Shown one piece after another: positions 1 through 12,160 of a stretch of DNA of 64,000 nucleotides. Position 1 is the first letter of the stretch. Each line of letters opens with the position of its first letter. The notes beneath the pieces were generated by a model. It was not told the origin of the DNA. It searched no databases and saw only the letters and a list, made by a program, of their open reading frames with translations. The stretch covers positions 70,387,742 to 70,451,741 of the forward strand of contig JAZBQD010000018.1 of the NCBI GenBank assembly GCA_036583965.1. Reading direction: 5' to 3'. The position numbers and the translations under genes were made by a program. This DNA comes from Prunella strophiata. Taxonomy: Eukaryota; Chordata; Aves; Passeriformes; Prunellidae.

Positions 1-1890
1 TGCCAGCATCTCCAAACTCCCCTCCCAGCTGGAGAAGCCAAGGCATGGAGTGGCTGAGCAGTTCCCATTGCTGGAAGCAAGGCCAGGAGCCCTCACCCGA
101 GGTGCATCCCTGCAGGCACACATCCCAAAGCAGGCTGAGAGTCCTCCCCTGACAACGTGGGGCTCACTGCTGGCCCCCGTGTGCTCTGCAGGTGCAGAGG
201 GCTCAGGAAGGGAGGAGGTTCAGCAAGGCAGGAGGAGATGCCTGTGCCCCTCTCTGAGGCAGCTTGAGAAGTGTTTAGTGTTTATTTTGTGTTTATTCTG
301 CATTCCTGAGGACGGTGGAGGTCAGCACAGGTACATTACACCCACCAGTACCTTGTGAGGGAGGATGGTGTGATGTTATCAGGGAAGGTTGAGGCAGGAA
401 AGCCAAGCAGTCAGAAGACAGGTGGTGACAGATCCAAGGCTGTCTGAGCCGTGTAATTCCGTTCCCCCCGTGTGTTTCCATTCTGATATGGTCTTTAACT
501 GCATGATTAAAAATATTGATACTCTTCTTGGACAAGATAAAAATCTGTAGTGTGGAGGTATTGAATAACTGAAGACACAAATCCTCATCTGTGGTAGACA
601 AGCGAGGCAGATGCTGTGAGCATTTTCTGTGGCTGAATGCAGGCTCTGGGTTCCCAGGATGGGAGGAAAACACAATCCCTCCTGACAGAATGGTGATATT
701 TCAGCAGAGAGAGGAGGCAGGGGCCATGGCAGACAGGCAGGGCTGATGATTTGCTGAGATGTTGTGTGCAGTACTCACAGAATTTTTTTTTTTAGGTTTT
801 TTTAGGGTACTCAAACCCTACATGGGCACACAGATGAAAGCTCCACACTGGAGCAAACCAGCAGAGCTGAGGTGGATGTCAAAAAAAGTGGGGACAGGCA
901 CCCACCCCATGCCTGGGAGGGCAGACCTTGAGCCACTGGATCAGTGGATTGAAGGACTACAGAAATTGTCTAGAATTCTGCAAAGACCTCCCAGGGACAG
1001 AGGTTTTAAGGAGTTAGGTTGCTGCAGAAGGAAGATGAGTGATTCTGTTACCACAGGGTTTCCAAGAATTTAATCCTCACAGGAAAGCAGCAAAAAGAGG
1101 TGGGGGAAGAATTTGGGCCAGTTACAACCAAAGGAGCCAAAGAAAGCAGTTTTTGGCAAGAGGGGTGATTAACCTTTGGAAGCAAACTTCCTGGGATGAT
1201 AACAGACTTGTTTCTGTCTTGAGGTTTACTTGTCAATGAGCTCTTCTCTGGAAAACAGACTAGGGCCAAAGACAAGTTACTGGGGCCATGACCACCGTGA
1301 GTGGATGTAATACTCCTTTGGGCTGAGAGGGAGGGTCAGCTCTGCCTCAGCCCGTGCTCTGCTGTCTCAGGGCCCTGCCTGGCCCCACTGCAGACCCCAC
1401 TGGGCTGCATCAGCTGGTGCTGGGCTCAGCAGAGCCAGTGCAGCATGTCCTGCTGCAGTGCAGGTCCTGCAGGGCCAGGCCAGGGCTCCAGACCTTCACC
1501 CTCTTCCACCCACGGGTGGTTTTTGTCCCAAGTGACCTTTCACTGACCTACTTCCAGCCTCTGTTCTAGACCATTAGCTCTGTTCTGATCAGTGAGCACA
1601 TCCAGCCTCTGTTCATCCTTCATTCCTACAATCCCTGTGTCCACCCTCACTTGTAGCCTCTCCTTTACACCTTTCCTCCATACACCTGCTAGTAATTCAG
1701 CAGAGACCCCACAAGCCAGGGAGCCTGCACTCAGCCCCATCTGAAAGGGCCCATGCTGCAGACCCAGCACTGGCCCCTCTGGGGTCACACAGCTCTCCAT
1801 GGGTGGCTCTGCTGCAGTCAGGCTCATCACATTCCCTCCTGGCTGACATCTCCTCCTCGTGGTTTCTGTCTTTTCAAACGGCTGCAGCAA
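1..1890. other. Upstream/intronic sequence, no gene seen
   Basis: I see no exon I can support here. Short reading frames exist on both strands, but none shows a recognisable domain, a signal peptide followed by a donor site, or protein-like composition. A T-run lies near 784-804. The stretch lies 5' of GFRA4 exon 2. It may be intron 1 or intergenic, because GFRA4 exon 1 was not located. Confidence 0.5.
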
Positions 1891-1891
1891 T

Positions 1892-2140
1892 CTTTGGTGC
1901 CCAGGGACAGGACCAGGGAATGCTGGGCAGGTTTAGGTTGGATCTCAGGGAAGTTCTTTGCCCAGAGGGTGCTGGCACTGCCCAGGGAATGGGCACAGCC
2001 CCGAGGCTGCCAGAGCTCCAGGAGCCTTTGGATAGTGCTGCAGGGCTGCCCAGGCATGGGGTTTTGGGATGTCTGAGCAGGGACAGGGGCTGGCTGGGTG
2101 ACCCCTGGGGGTCCCATTCAAATCAAGGTGTTCTGTGATC
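1892..2140 (+). repeat. CR1 retroposon 3' fragment (+)
   Basis: This is a truncated CR1 LINE in sense orientation. The order of blocks is typical: a rewarded 'gtttaggttggatctcaggg' block, then 'cagagggtgctggcactgcc', then 'gctgccagagctccaggagc', ending near 'gtgatctt'. Its subfamily resembles the copies at 18185-18440 (same strand), 35303-35610 and 52576-52815 (opposite strand). It holds no open reading frame for the CR1 proteins. Confidence 0.75.
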
Positions 2141-4091
2141 TTCTTTTAACCAGGGCACTGCAGTCACTGCCTCTCTTGGTGATTCCCAGCCTGCACAGAA
2201 TCACAGAATCAGATATTCTGGGTTAAATTCCTTCCAGCCCTCTCCTGCATCAGAACCTCCCTGCTGGTGGGCAGAAAGGCCAGCATGGAGGGTGCCATGG
2301 GGAAATGCTGTAGCAGTTTAATCCTTCCTTGGGCACTGGGATCCTCAGCTCATCCACAGCTGAGAAAACACTTCCAAGGTGGAAAGCAGCCAGTGCAGCC
2401 CTTTGCTTGTCCCTGCACTCAGCCCAGAGCCCTGGCCCTGGCTGCAGCAGCTCGTGCAAGCAGAGCTGTGACTCTGTAAGGGGAAAGGCAGCTGAGGAGC
2501 TGGACTAGACCAGTGATATGGTCCCTGGCCAGGCCCCAAACAACCCAGAGGTGCTTTTCATTGTGAGGTGGAGGAAGGGGGTCCCCACAGTGGGCTGCTG
2601 GCACAGTTTTGTGTTTTCTTCAGCAGAGCAGCACAAGACTGACAGCAGCTCCATGTGGGGATGAAATTTGTTGAAATTACAAACACCATTCAAGGAGAGC
2701 TGTGATTAGCTGGATTTTACAGACAGTTAGGAAGAAAGCTGAACTTTATTACTTCTGGCTTTTTCAGTTGCCTCTGGTCTATTCAAACTTCATGACACTT
2801 AAAATTAGATTGAACTCTAAGCTTCTCTAAATTGGGAAGCTGAAGTCAACAGGGAACAGGGAAGAGAGACCAACAACTCTTTTACCTACATTGATTAGAT
2901 GATAAAAAATATGATTTCCCTTTAAAGGTTCTGTTGATTTAAGTGTCTGAAATTCACTGATGTGCAATAGAGTTTTTAATAGTACACATGTTCCTGGTAA
3001 ATCTTCATAATCAATTTTCTTTATACTCTTCTGTTGCATTTTCCATCATAATCATCTTTCCTCAACTCTCCTCAGCAAGTAATTCTGAATTTCAGGCTTG
3101 TTTGCAACCTGCTGACCTCTCTCCACCCCCAATATGAAACCTATGAATAATCATTGAAAGCGTGTCATAAATAATTGTGTGTGAACTGCAGCCAGTAATT
3201 AAATATTAGGATTCTGCTCCTGTTGCTGGGTGAACTCTTGTTTTACAAGGGTAAAAGAAGCCTTCAAGCAAGTTACTAGACCTTTGTATGGCTCAAGTTA
3301 TCTTGGATTACAGGATAATTTCTTACAGCAAAATTCATGTTTGGTTATTTAAGCTGAGACCAAAAACAGATTTCCATGGCAGAAATAGTGAGGGCATAAG
3401 GAGAAAGTTCAGCACAGAGGTTCAAACCTTGCTTAATAACTTATTATTATTTAATTTCCTTCCATCCCCTGGGATCTCTGGGATGGAGGGAGAATGTCAT
3501 TGCTGTAACTGCAGGTCTGGTTCAGGGGCAGACACCGTGGCTCGAGGATGCTGCTCCTCCCCTGGAGTTTGGGAAGTGCTGCCCCATAGCAGGGGCATTG
3601 CTGGCTCTGGGCTGCTGTGGTGAGTGGGGAAAGCCTGTCCCACCCTCAGCAGACTCTCCATCTCTCTGGCTCCAGGTGCTTTTTTAATCCCTGGCACAGG
3701 TCAGGGCCCTTCTCTGAACAATGGGGTTCATTGTGGCCACATTTGACACTGTGACTTCATTTTCACAATCACTCCTCTCTGTTCCACTGCACCTTCAGCA
3801 CCTGCAGCTGTGGCACCAGGACTGGGCTCCAAGGGCTGAATCCCTCCAATTTCACCTGTCAGGCCACAGCTGAGGTGCTGCCCTGCCTAAAACCCTGCTC
3901 AGCTGCTGCTCCAGAACGGGCAGAATTCCCATGGCACTGTGTCACATCTGTAGCCCTGTTCTTGTCTCAGACACCTTGGAGCATCCCAGCTTGCACTAAA
4001 TACCCACAGGTGGGCAGCTGGCTCCTCCAGTGGCACAGAAACAGACACCCATCTCAGGGGGGGAATTAAATTATTGCCAACACAATTATCA
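2141..4091. other. Single-copy noncoding stretch
   Basis: No gene is seen. A fragment at about 2197-2245 has the 'cacagaatcacagaatcaga' start typical of minus-strand CR1 ends. Between about 2700 and 3330 the sequence becomes AT-rich and low in repeats, with homeodomain-like TAATTA/ATTAAT cores. That makes it a candidate conserved noncoding element, which is inference only. Confidence 0.4.
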
Positions 4092-4203
4092 GAGAGCCAT
4101 GGAATGGTCTGGGTTGGAAGGGACCTTCAGGCTCATCTTGTTCCACCCCTGCCATGGGCAGGGACACCTTCCTCTAGACCAGGTTGCTCCAAGCAGGCCT
4201 CGA
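4092..4203 (-). repeat. CR1 retroposon 3' end (-)
   Basis: The inverse complement of a CR1 tail is clear: 'ccatggaatggtctgggttg' is followed by 'gaagggacctt', the 'gccatgggcagggacacctt' block and 'ctagaccaggttgctcc'. Only the last hundred or so bases of the element are present. Confidence 0.85.
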
Positions 4204-7200
4204 CTTCTTTTCCTCTGTACCACCCTTATGTGACAGATAATTTACTATTTGCTTTATACTCTATATTTTATTTTTTAACACACTGCCTTTGTTGTTCATT
4301 ATCTGCCCATTTCTGCCCAATGCCTCAACTCAGCAGCCCTAGGAGAAACCAATTTGTCATCCTGGTTTTGGAGCTACCCCAAGACATGATCCATTTGTCT
4401 TCTCTCTTTCTCACCATGTTTCCACTGTTTTTCCTTATTCTGTGTCCTCCACATTGGTTTTATGCTTTTTATGACTCAGTTACCCAGCTGAAATATCTCT
4501 TTTGCTCTCCCCTTTATGATATGTATTAGGAAGGACTTGCCAAGGCCGTGCAGATCTCGCAGTGCAGCCTCTCCCTGCTCGGCACAGCACTCCAAATATT
4601 ACACGAGGTGCAGACACAAGGCTTGCTCTGCTTCCACAGGTGCAATTCTCACCCAGGTCTGATGATTAAAATAGTGTCTCTGGCCTGACTGTCAGCCAGC
4701 TGATGTTCTGGGCAAGGCAGACACGTGTGATGAGAATCCCTCCTGTGTGTGAGGTGTGTTAATGCACAGACTGGGGCTGTTATGTGACTGTGCCCTCGTG
4801 CTGGTGTGGGATGGGAGGATGGATTGCAGCTCCTTCTGGATTATTCATGGCATGTCTCAAATTGTGAATCCTTGCATTTACAACCTCAGTGCCTCTCTAG
4901 TGTGGAGTCTTGTTCATTCCAATGTAAGTTCTCATGGTGTTGTGTTTTTGCTGTTCCAACCCATCCTGCCTTTTCCCTCCGTGTCCCTCCCACCCTGTTT
5001 GTAGTCTGACTCCCCCACGAGCCCCACAGGCTGTGGGAGTTGTCCCAGTTAAGTGAGGCTCCCCAGGCTCTCCTCAAGTCACTGAGGGCACAGGAATGAT
5101 TCCAGAGAGTAACTGCAAGTACTTAATTTAGGTTCCTCTTTGTATTTCCTAACTATTTTCCTGTATGTGTAAATACATATGTATGGCTATATGCCTAAAT
5201 TCCAGTTGTCTTGTGTCACCACTCACTTCTCACTGCCTTTCCCCTTCCTCAGCTAAAATCTTCCCTGGTTTTTCCAACTTGGCTTCCTCTTCCAGTTTCT
5301 CTGTATGCCTTATTTGTCCTCACTTGTGATTAGGGCTTACAAACTCCAGCCTTCGTGTCTAATATTTAGTGTGAGAGGCAAAAAAAGGTCAGTGAGAGAT
5401 GAAGGGATGATGGATAGATGCAATGACCTGTGCCGGTACAGACATGTACACAATTTTGTCTTTGAACCCGGGGTTGCCTGGAAAAGTGTCACTGGAGGAC
5501 ATTTATTGGAGCCCTGTGGCTTCGTAACGTCAGGAGGAGAATCTCTGTTCTTTTGATTTTAATCATCATTAATCTTCATAAATCTTCAGGAGGGTTTAGG
5601 TTTTGTTTGAATGAATTTTGCAACTTCCAGAGAAAATAGAGGCGGGGGAGTATAATTGAGTGCTTGTTTAGTGCCAAATTCATCTTAAAGCAGGGAATGC
5701 AAATCGCATAGCAAGTGTTGAATTATATATGATTAAAACTGCTTCAGCCCTTGCAAAGAAAAATAAAAAATGGCCTTTTCATTCACCGGTTAATCATGTA
5801 CAAAAAAAAGTGGATTGAACAAAAATGAACTTAATCACAGAAAAAGGGGTCACAGTTCCTGCTTGACACATGGCTGGGATCCCCCTCATAACCATGCAGC
5901 ACAGAGCACACTGGCATTTAAGTGCTTCAAAGAGGTACATTAAGAAGAGAGTTCATTGATAAATGACCCTTTAAAAATGGGTGAGATTCTGTCCTTAGCC
6001 ATGAATGCTCAAGGTCTGCACAGTTGTCTTGGCCCATCTTGGCTGCTCTTGTGTTTTGCAGGCAGAGCTGGAAGGTTTTCTAGTGCTTAGTTATATGGAA
6101 TGATGTGCAGGACAGATAAGAGTGTTGAAACCGCTGAAGGCAGGATCCAAATACTGCCCATTTTTGCTAACAATTGTTGGTCTGGCAGCAGTTCAAACTC
6201 AACACCCGTGGACTTTTCTGATCCAGCAAGTGCCAGAGATCAAACGAGGAAAACGTAATTTTCTCCTCACTTCTCTACAGCAAGAACAGGGACCTGAAAA
6301 TGACTGCTGGGCGCTGCTGAACCGAGAGCATCAGACGTTTTTAGGGCTGTTTGATGCAGTGGGCATCACAGCTCCCCCAGAGAGCTCGATGAACTCTGTG
6401 TTCCCAGAGCTCTGTCCCTGAAGGCATTGCCCTCACGTTGTTATTGGCACCGTGGACAGGGGATGCTCGGTGCTCTGCCTTCCAAGCTGCTCCAAAGGGC
6501 ACAAAGGAGGGTGTGGGGTGTGCAAATGGGCTCAGCTTGCTCTGGAGCAGCAGTTCCCTCAGATCTCTGGCAGGGATGGCAAAGGAGGACACCGACCTGC
6601 AGCATGTGCTGTAAAAACCCAGCCACCTTTCTGCAGCTTGGTGGAAGTGTCAGCATTAGGTGGGGGCCAGTGGATGAAAGCAGAGTGTTAGCAGCTGTGT
6701 TGGAGCCTGGTGAGGCAGGGAAGAGCTCCCAGGGAGTGCTGGCCAGGGACACCTTCCACTGTCCCAGCTTGCCCCAGTGTCCAGTCTGGCCTTGAGGAGG
6801 GAGATGCCTTGTTCTGAGAGAGCCACACTTCACACAGACTTTATTCCCCTTCCATTTGTGCCTGTCTCCAGTGGGGTTGGTTTGATTTGAAGGAGCCTGT
6901 CCTCGTTTTACAAGTCCACACCTGCCACAAGGTGTCCTGTGGAAGGTGTCACAGGGACAGAGAACAGGAAGGGACCACGCACACAACACCTGCAGCTCCA
7001 GCAGGGAAGGGAGGATGCAAGAGTAGCTTCTGACAGGTGCTTTTGTAAATAATTCCACTGCTGGGGATTAAACAGACCCTCCATGATCTGTTCCACTTTT
7101 TAACTTCCCATGTAACATTTTTCTTAATATTGATCTAAATCTCCCTTGCTGCACATTTACTCAGAATTACTTCTCATCTCATGTCCCACAACAGTGGAGG

Positions 7201-7590
7201 GATATCTATCACTGTCCACATCTAAAATGTCTTATTTATGTATTTGAGTGCTCTGATCTTGTTTCTTCACAGCCTTCATCCTAAACTACACAAATCCTTT
7301 TCTTTCATCCTCACCTCAGCCTGCAAACCATTTATAATTTTAATAAAATTCCTCTGGGATCTTGTGATCTTCCTTAACATGTGTTGTCCTATCAAAAGAT
7401 GAGCCAAACTCCAGCTAAAGCCTTACTGGGGCTGAGAAGTGCAGAATAATTGCTTCCTGTGATAAACACATACCACTTGTGCTGCAGACCACATGTTTTC
7501 TGGTTTTCATCCTGTTTCTTTTCCCTGTTCAGCCTGTGACCACCTCTCTCCCCATGACCATATCTCCCTTGCTTCTGTTTCCTAGGTTTG
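4204..7590. other. Noncoding stretch with an AT-rich single-copy block
   Basis: I recognise no gene. The block at about 5560-5840 is AT-rich, repeat-free and dense in TAAT/ATTA cores, as often seen in vertebrate conserved enhancers. Reading frames such as 6441-7058 on the minus strand show no family resemblance and no flanking splice logic. This interval may be GFRA4 intron 1 or intergenic. Confidence 0.4.
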
Positions 7591-7599
7591 TTTTTGCCT

Positions 7600-8140
7600 C
7601 CTGTCTTTTCACACTCACATCTCCCAGTACCACTTTTGCTTCTGGTCGGTGTCATCCTGCTGATTTCATACACTGCCTTGAACAGACCAAGATAATTTTG
7701 AATTCCAGTCTTGTCTTGACCATTGCTTGTGACCCCTTCCTCATCTACTGTCAGCCACAAATTACAGAAATCTGTTCTCTGTTCCATCACTGGAGCCATT
7801 ATGGGAATATTGAACAGTACCAGACTCAGGACAGACTCTCAAACACCTCTGAGTCTGAAATTGTGCCTTTTCTGGTTTTGGAGTTCTGTGTTCATGAGCA
7901 CCCACTTGGCTGTGACTGCTCAGAGCCCATTCACTCTTGGACCTGTGCCAAATATCTTGGAGAGGTCAAGTCACACATCACACCTACTTTCCTGGCCAGT
8001 GTTATCCATGAGATGGATCCATAATTCATCTGGTTCCTTTGCCTGCTTCTTTGAAAAGGGCATTCCTTTTCCACTCCTTCGGGATCTCATTCTTCATAAG
8101 AGTTAGAAAGATAAAGATGTTACTTTTCTACCATCTCTGG
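7600..8140 (-). repeat. Probable ancient degenerate CR1/L3-type LINE fragment (-)
   Basis: Parts of this stretch follow the minus-strand text of old CR1 internal sequence in order: a 'gaacagtaccagactcagga' block, an 'agaggtcaagtcacacatca' block and a 'gagatggatccataattcat' block. The match is by eye and the sequence is strongly decayed. The open frame at 7479-8024 is therefore not taken as a gene, although its first 23 residues are hydrophobic. Confidence 0.35.
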
Positions 8141-9561
8141 CAGCTCATATACACAGACTCTCTGACAGGGTCCAGCAACCCCTGGGAGAATGTATTTCTG
8201 CGTAAGCAATTCTGTGGCATGAGTGGAAATGGATTTTAAGCAGAATTTGGAGGGGAAAATCTCTTATTCTATGGAGAGTGTGGTGGGACATGACAGAAGC
8301 GGCCTGGAGGTCATTCTGAAGGTCTTGCCCAAAAGGGTCCTCAAATGACTTCATCTCCTTGACCTGTGCCACAGCAGAAGTTCAAGGTCTTGTGCTTGGT
8401 TATGCCAGAGAGGGAGAAAGCCATGGCATGAATGCCAGACCCATTTCTATTCCCAGTTTATGAGGCAGCAGCTGTGCAGCAATGGAACCCAGCACAACCA
8501 TCCCTCTGCTCACCCTCAGCCTTGCTCCACCACCTCTTTTTTGGTGAACAGCTCCTCCATGGAAACTGGCTGCAGCCAGGGACTACGGCAGATGGAGAGA
8601 CCTTTGTGAATGGAAAAAATAATGTGAATGACTGGGTGGTATCTGGAAAGTGATAGACTGCAAGGAAGTGTAGACCAGGGGAAAAAGAGAAAATAAAGCA
8701 GTGTTGAGATGTCTTTAATAGCACTGGTGAGCAGGGCATAGAAATGTGTGCTGTCAGATCCTGAACCCTCAGTGCTTCAGCCTCCAGAAATGCTGCTCTG
8801 CTCATGAGGCAGAAGTTAAGGGAAGGGTTTGGACTATCTGCAAACACTGAAAACAGTTTTTTCAAAATAGAAGTCACTGCAATATGCCTGCCCCTGGGAA
8901 TAGCAGGAAAGAAGGACAAGTCTCTCAGGTGGAGATTTGATCCCAAACAACTCAATAGGAATGTTCAGAGAAAATATTTTCCCTTGTGTACCAAGGGAGG
9001 TATTTTGAAGACAATAGCTGGAGATGTGGGGTTTCTTCATCCTGTGATCTGCCCCTCTTGGGTCTTTGCAAATTGCCCTGACCAAGAAGATTTTGCAAGT
9101 CTGCATTTCCAATGCCCCTGATGGGGCACGTTCCTTATAAAATTTCCCTCTGGTTTTTAACTTGCTCCTGAGGTTTTTGACAGGAAAATGCAAGAATTAT
9201 TTGAAGGAAATAAGGACATTGCAGTCCACATAGAATGGGGAGTAGGGGAGAGGGCAGCAAAAGGGTCAAAAAATGGGGCATGGCAAAAGAAATCTGATTT
9301 GAAATCAGAAATGTGGAGTATTTGGGAGAAAGTGTAAGTGAATTGACGTATACACAGACTCTGGCCAAAGCCATGTGAATACAGAAATGCTGCTTTGACA
9401 GCTAAGAAAGATTTGCAGGGTTTGGCTCCTGGAATTAAATGAGCTCTGTTCTTTCTGGGCTGTTATTCAGGATTCCAAGTGAAACAAGAGTGCCAGCGTG
9501 GACAGGGAGTTTTGCCAGGCAAAGAAAGGAAAGCAAGCACCTGAGTTTGGGCAAGCTGTGC
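8141..9561. other. Noncoding stretch, nothing recognised
   Basis: Several reading frames of 60-165 codons occur on both strands, but none has a recognisable domain. I see no RNA gene, no clear repeat and no promoter signature. Confidence 0.4.
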
Positions 9562-9740
9562 CAGAGAATCAGAGAATAGTCTGGGTTTTGAAGAGGTCTT
9601 TAAAGGTCATCTGTACAACCCCTGCAATGAGCAGGGACATCTTCCACTAGATCACACTGCTCAGAGCCCTGTCCAACCTGATCTTGAATATTTCACCTCA
9701 AGATCAACCACCTGGCCAGTAAATCCCTCTGTGAATGACT
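9562..9740 (-). repeat. CR1 retroposon 3' end (-), diverged
   Basis: The CR1 tail order can be followed on the minus strand: 'gagaatcagagaatagtctg', then a diverged 'gcaatgagcagggacatctt', then 'ccactagatcacactgctca' and 'cctgtccaacctgatcttga'. The mismatches suggest an old copy. Confidence 0.75.
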
Positions 9741-11964
9741 CAGGACAGTGTGACAGAACGCCTGTGCACTTTGGTGGAATTGTTTTCTCAACCACTCTGC
9801 AAAAAACACCCTCATGTACAGAGGGATGCCTTTGCTGCAGGAGTTGTTAAAGAGAAATATTCAGGTAGGGCAAATAGGATCTCAAAAAAAAAATTGACCC
9901 CAGTCTCACTGTTGCTAAAGAAATAGCTCATTCACCTGTGAGGAGACAGGAGGGTGTTCAGCTTCAATTTTCCAGCTGCATCCATGGAGTTTGAGCAGTG
10001 TAAACCAGGAAAACAAGAGCTGATAGCAGGCACTGCTCTCCTGGGAGTGTTTGAGCATCATTCTTGAGTGCTGGTGGAGAACTGCACAGGCCATGGAAGT
10101 CTGGTGGAAGAGATTTCTCTCATCCCAAACATCATTGGGAATAAACTTCTGGGAGCCATGGCAAAGGAGAAGGCACTGCAGAAAGCATTTAACAGTGTCA
10201 CTGGCAGGAGGCTTGGGAGCTGCATATCAATCCAGATCAGAGCTTTCTGTAACTGAGAGCACAGTGCACAGATGCAAGAATTAGCAGTGTCAGTGCTACA
10301 GCCCTGAGGGATTCTGCAGAATCTGTGAGATGGTGAAAATCCATTGCAGTGGCAACCAATCCACACAGGGATGGAAGAAATAGATATGTGTGAAATGTGT
10401 CAGGAGTTTTCACCTTGGAGACAAAAACCAACCATGCTGGGTCAGATGTGGTGGACCTGTGGGATCATCCATGGCACTGAGACTGCATTATCAGAGACTC
10501 TCATATTAAGTTACCCCTTAGGAAACAATAAACCTTTATGTGGCACATATGGGCTTCCAGAAGTGGTCATTTTTTACATCAGTGCACAGTTAATTAATAG
10601 GACTTTGCAAGATTTTGAGGAGTTGGTGAATGCCAGAACTCTTCAGTCAAATGATTTGAAGCAAAGTGGAGCTAAGGGAGTTTAAAAAAATCTCAGATAT
10701 TTAATTCTATATTTGTATAAAACCATTACAGGCACTGAGAAAAATCTGGATCTCACTCTGCTGGACTTAAGCAGACTGCCTTTAAGGCATTGGGTGTTGT
10801 TAGCTGAAATTTTGCTCAGAAAGATGAAATTTAGTCTGCCTTGCTTATCCAAATCTGGGCTGGGAAGCTGAGCTGATCTTGATGCACAGATAGAGAAATA
10901 AAAATACACTAACAAAATCAAGTGATGTTTGAGGAGCTCAGTTACTTCAGACCCTGTGGCTGATGACTCCTGAATGCTGCTTTAGTGGCAGAGGAGCATA
11001 AACTGCAACATGAGAAGAATTTTTGCTTGTAAAAGGAGAAGATGTAAAGGGTTTAATGATGAGGCTGTCTAGGAAAGACACCAGGAAAACATGTCACAGT
11101 GTGTGCTCCAGCATCCAATCACAATATCAGCCAAAGAAACTTCTCTTTTAAAGATAAATCTTGCTCCAGGTGTGGCTGGTTGAGGAGCCCCAAACACCTC
11201 TGTGCTGAGCTCTTGGGGCTCTCAGTGACTGCAGCTAAAGGATGTTGTGCTATGGCTGCTCTGCCTTGGGCACTGCAGCCATTTGGAGTACCAGGGACAC
11301 GCTGTACCAGGAGCTGCAGCACACAGCACTTTCTTTCCTCCAAAGGCTGGAAAATCTGCCCCACAGCAATTACTGATCAGGAACTTGAACATGTAACCCC
11401 AGTGGGGGCAGACTCTTGGGAGTGTCCAGCATGTTGATAGTACAAATACTGCCTTGCTTATATTATTCCTTAGTTCTCAAAGTTTCTCCATATACAGACC
11501 TCATTTGTCTTGGCATGCCTCTGCACCAAGCCCCCTTTCTCCTGTGCTTCTGCATCTGTAGAATGCTCCTTGCCTTAGACTGGTACCCTTCTGCTTGTTC
11601 CTTACCTTAGACTTACATCTAGGGCGTGGAATTTTGGTTTCCTTTGTGTGTGACACATCCAGCTGATGACCAAGGTCGTTGCCCTCTCAGAGCTGGCACA
11701 AAGAGTCACCAGCACTGCAATTGTAGTTGTTGTTTGCCCAGAGAGGTGTTGGCTGCCCCATCCATGGGATTCCATGCTTTCCCCTCTGCAGCCATGGCCA
11801 CTTGCACTGTCTGACTGTGCCCTGGCTTTCCAGGAAAACACATAAGGGGTTCCTCTTTGGGACAGGGGGCTCACAGTGTCCTCTTGGGAACAGCCTAACT
11901 GGGAGAGTAAAGATCATTTGAATATCAAGAATCCTCAATGTTCTTATTGAGTCACCTTCCTTGA
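9741..11964. other. Noncoding stretch, nothing recognised
   Basis: I see no supportable exon. The frame at 10068-10256 looks protein-like by eye but has no splice or family support. AT-rich sequence without obvious repeats occurs at about 10490-10930. Confidence 0.4.
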
Positions 11965-12160
11965 GAATGTTCTTTCTGCAGCATTATGGTCAGGCATTGG
12001 AACAGGCTGCCCCAGAGAGTGTGGGGTGTCCGTCCCTGCAGGGGTTTCAAAGCCCTGTGGATGTGGCACTTGGGGACATGGGCAGTGCAGGGGGAATGGT
12101 TGAACTTGGTGATCTGAAAGGGCTTCTCCAACCTAAATGGTTCTATGATTCTATGTGCAG
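11965..12160 (+). repeat. CR1 retroposon 3' end (+)
   Basis: The fragment reads in CR1 sense: 'ggcattggaacaggctgccc', 'tccctgcaggggtttcaaag', then 'ccaacctaaatggttctatg' followed by 'attctatg'. The terminal ATTCTATG octamer is the CR1 3' end signature, so the 3' boundary at about 12157 is reliable. Confidence 0.9.

Noticed and set aside
7479..8024. Frame beginning with a hydrophobic leader, considered as GFRA4 exon 1
   Set aside because: No donor site follows the hydrophobic part in the required phase, and the region looks like decayed LINE sequence.
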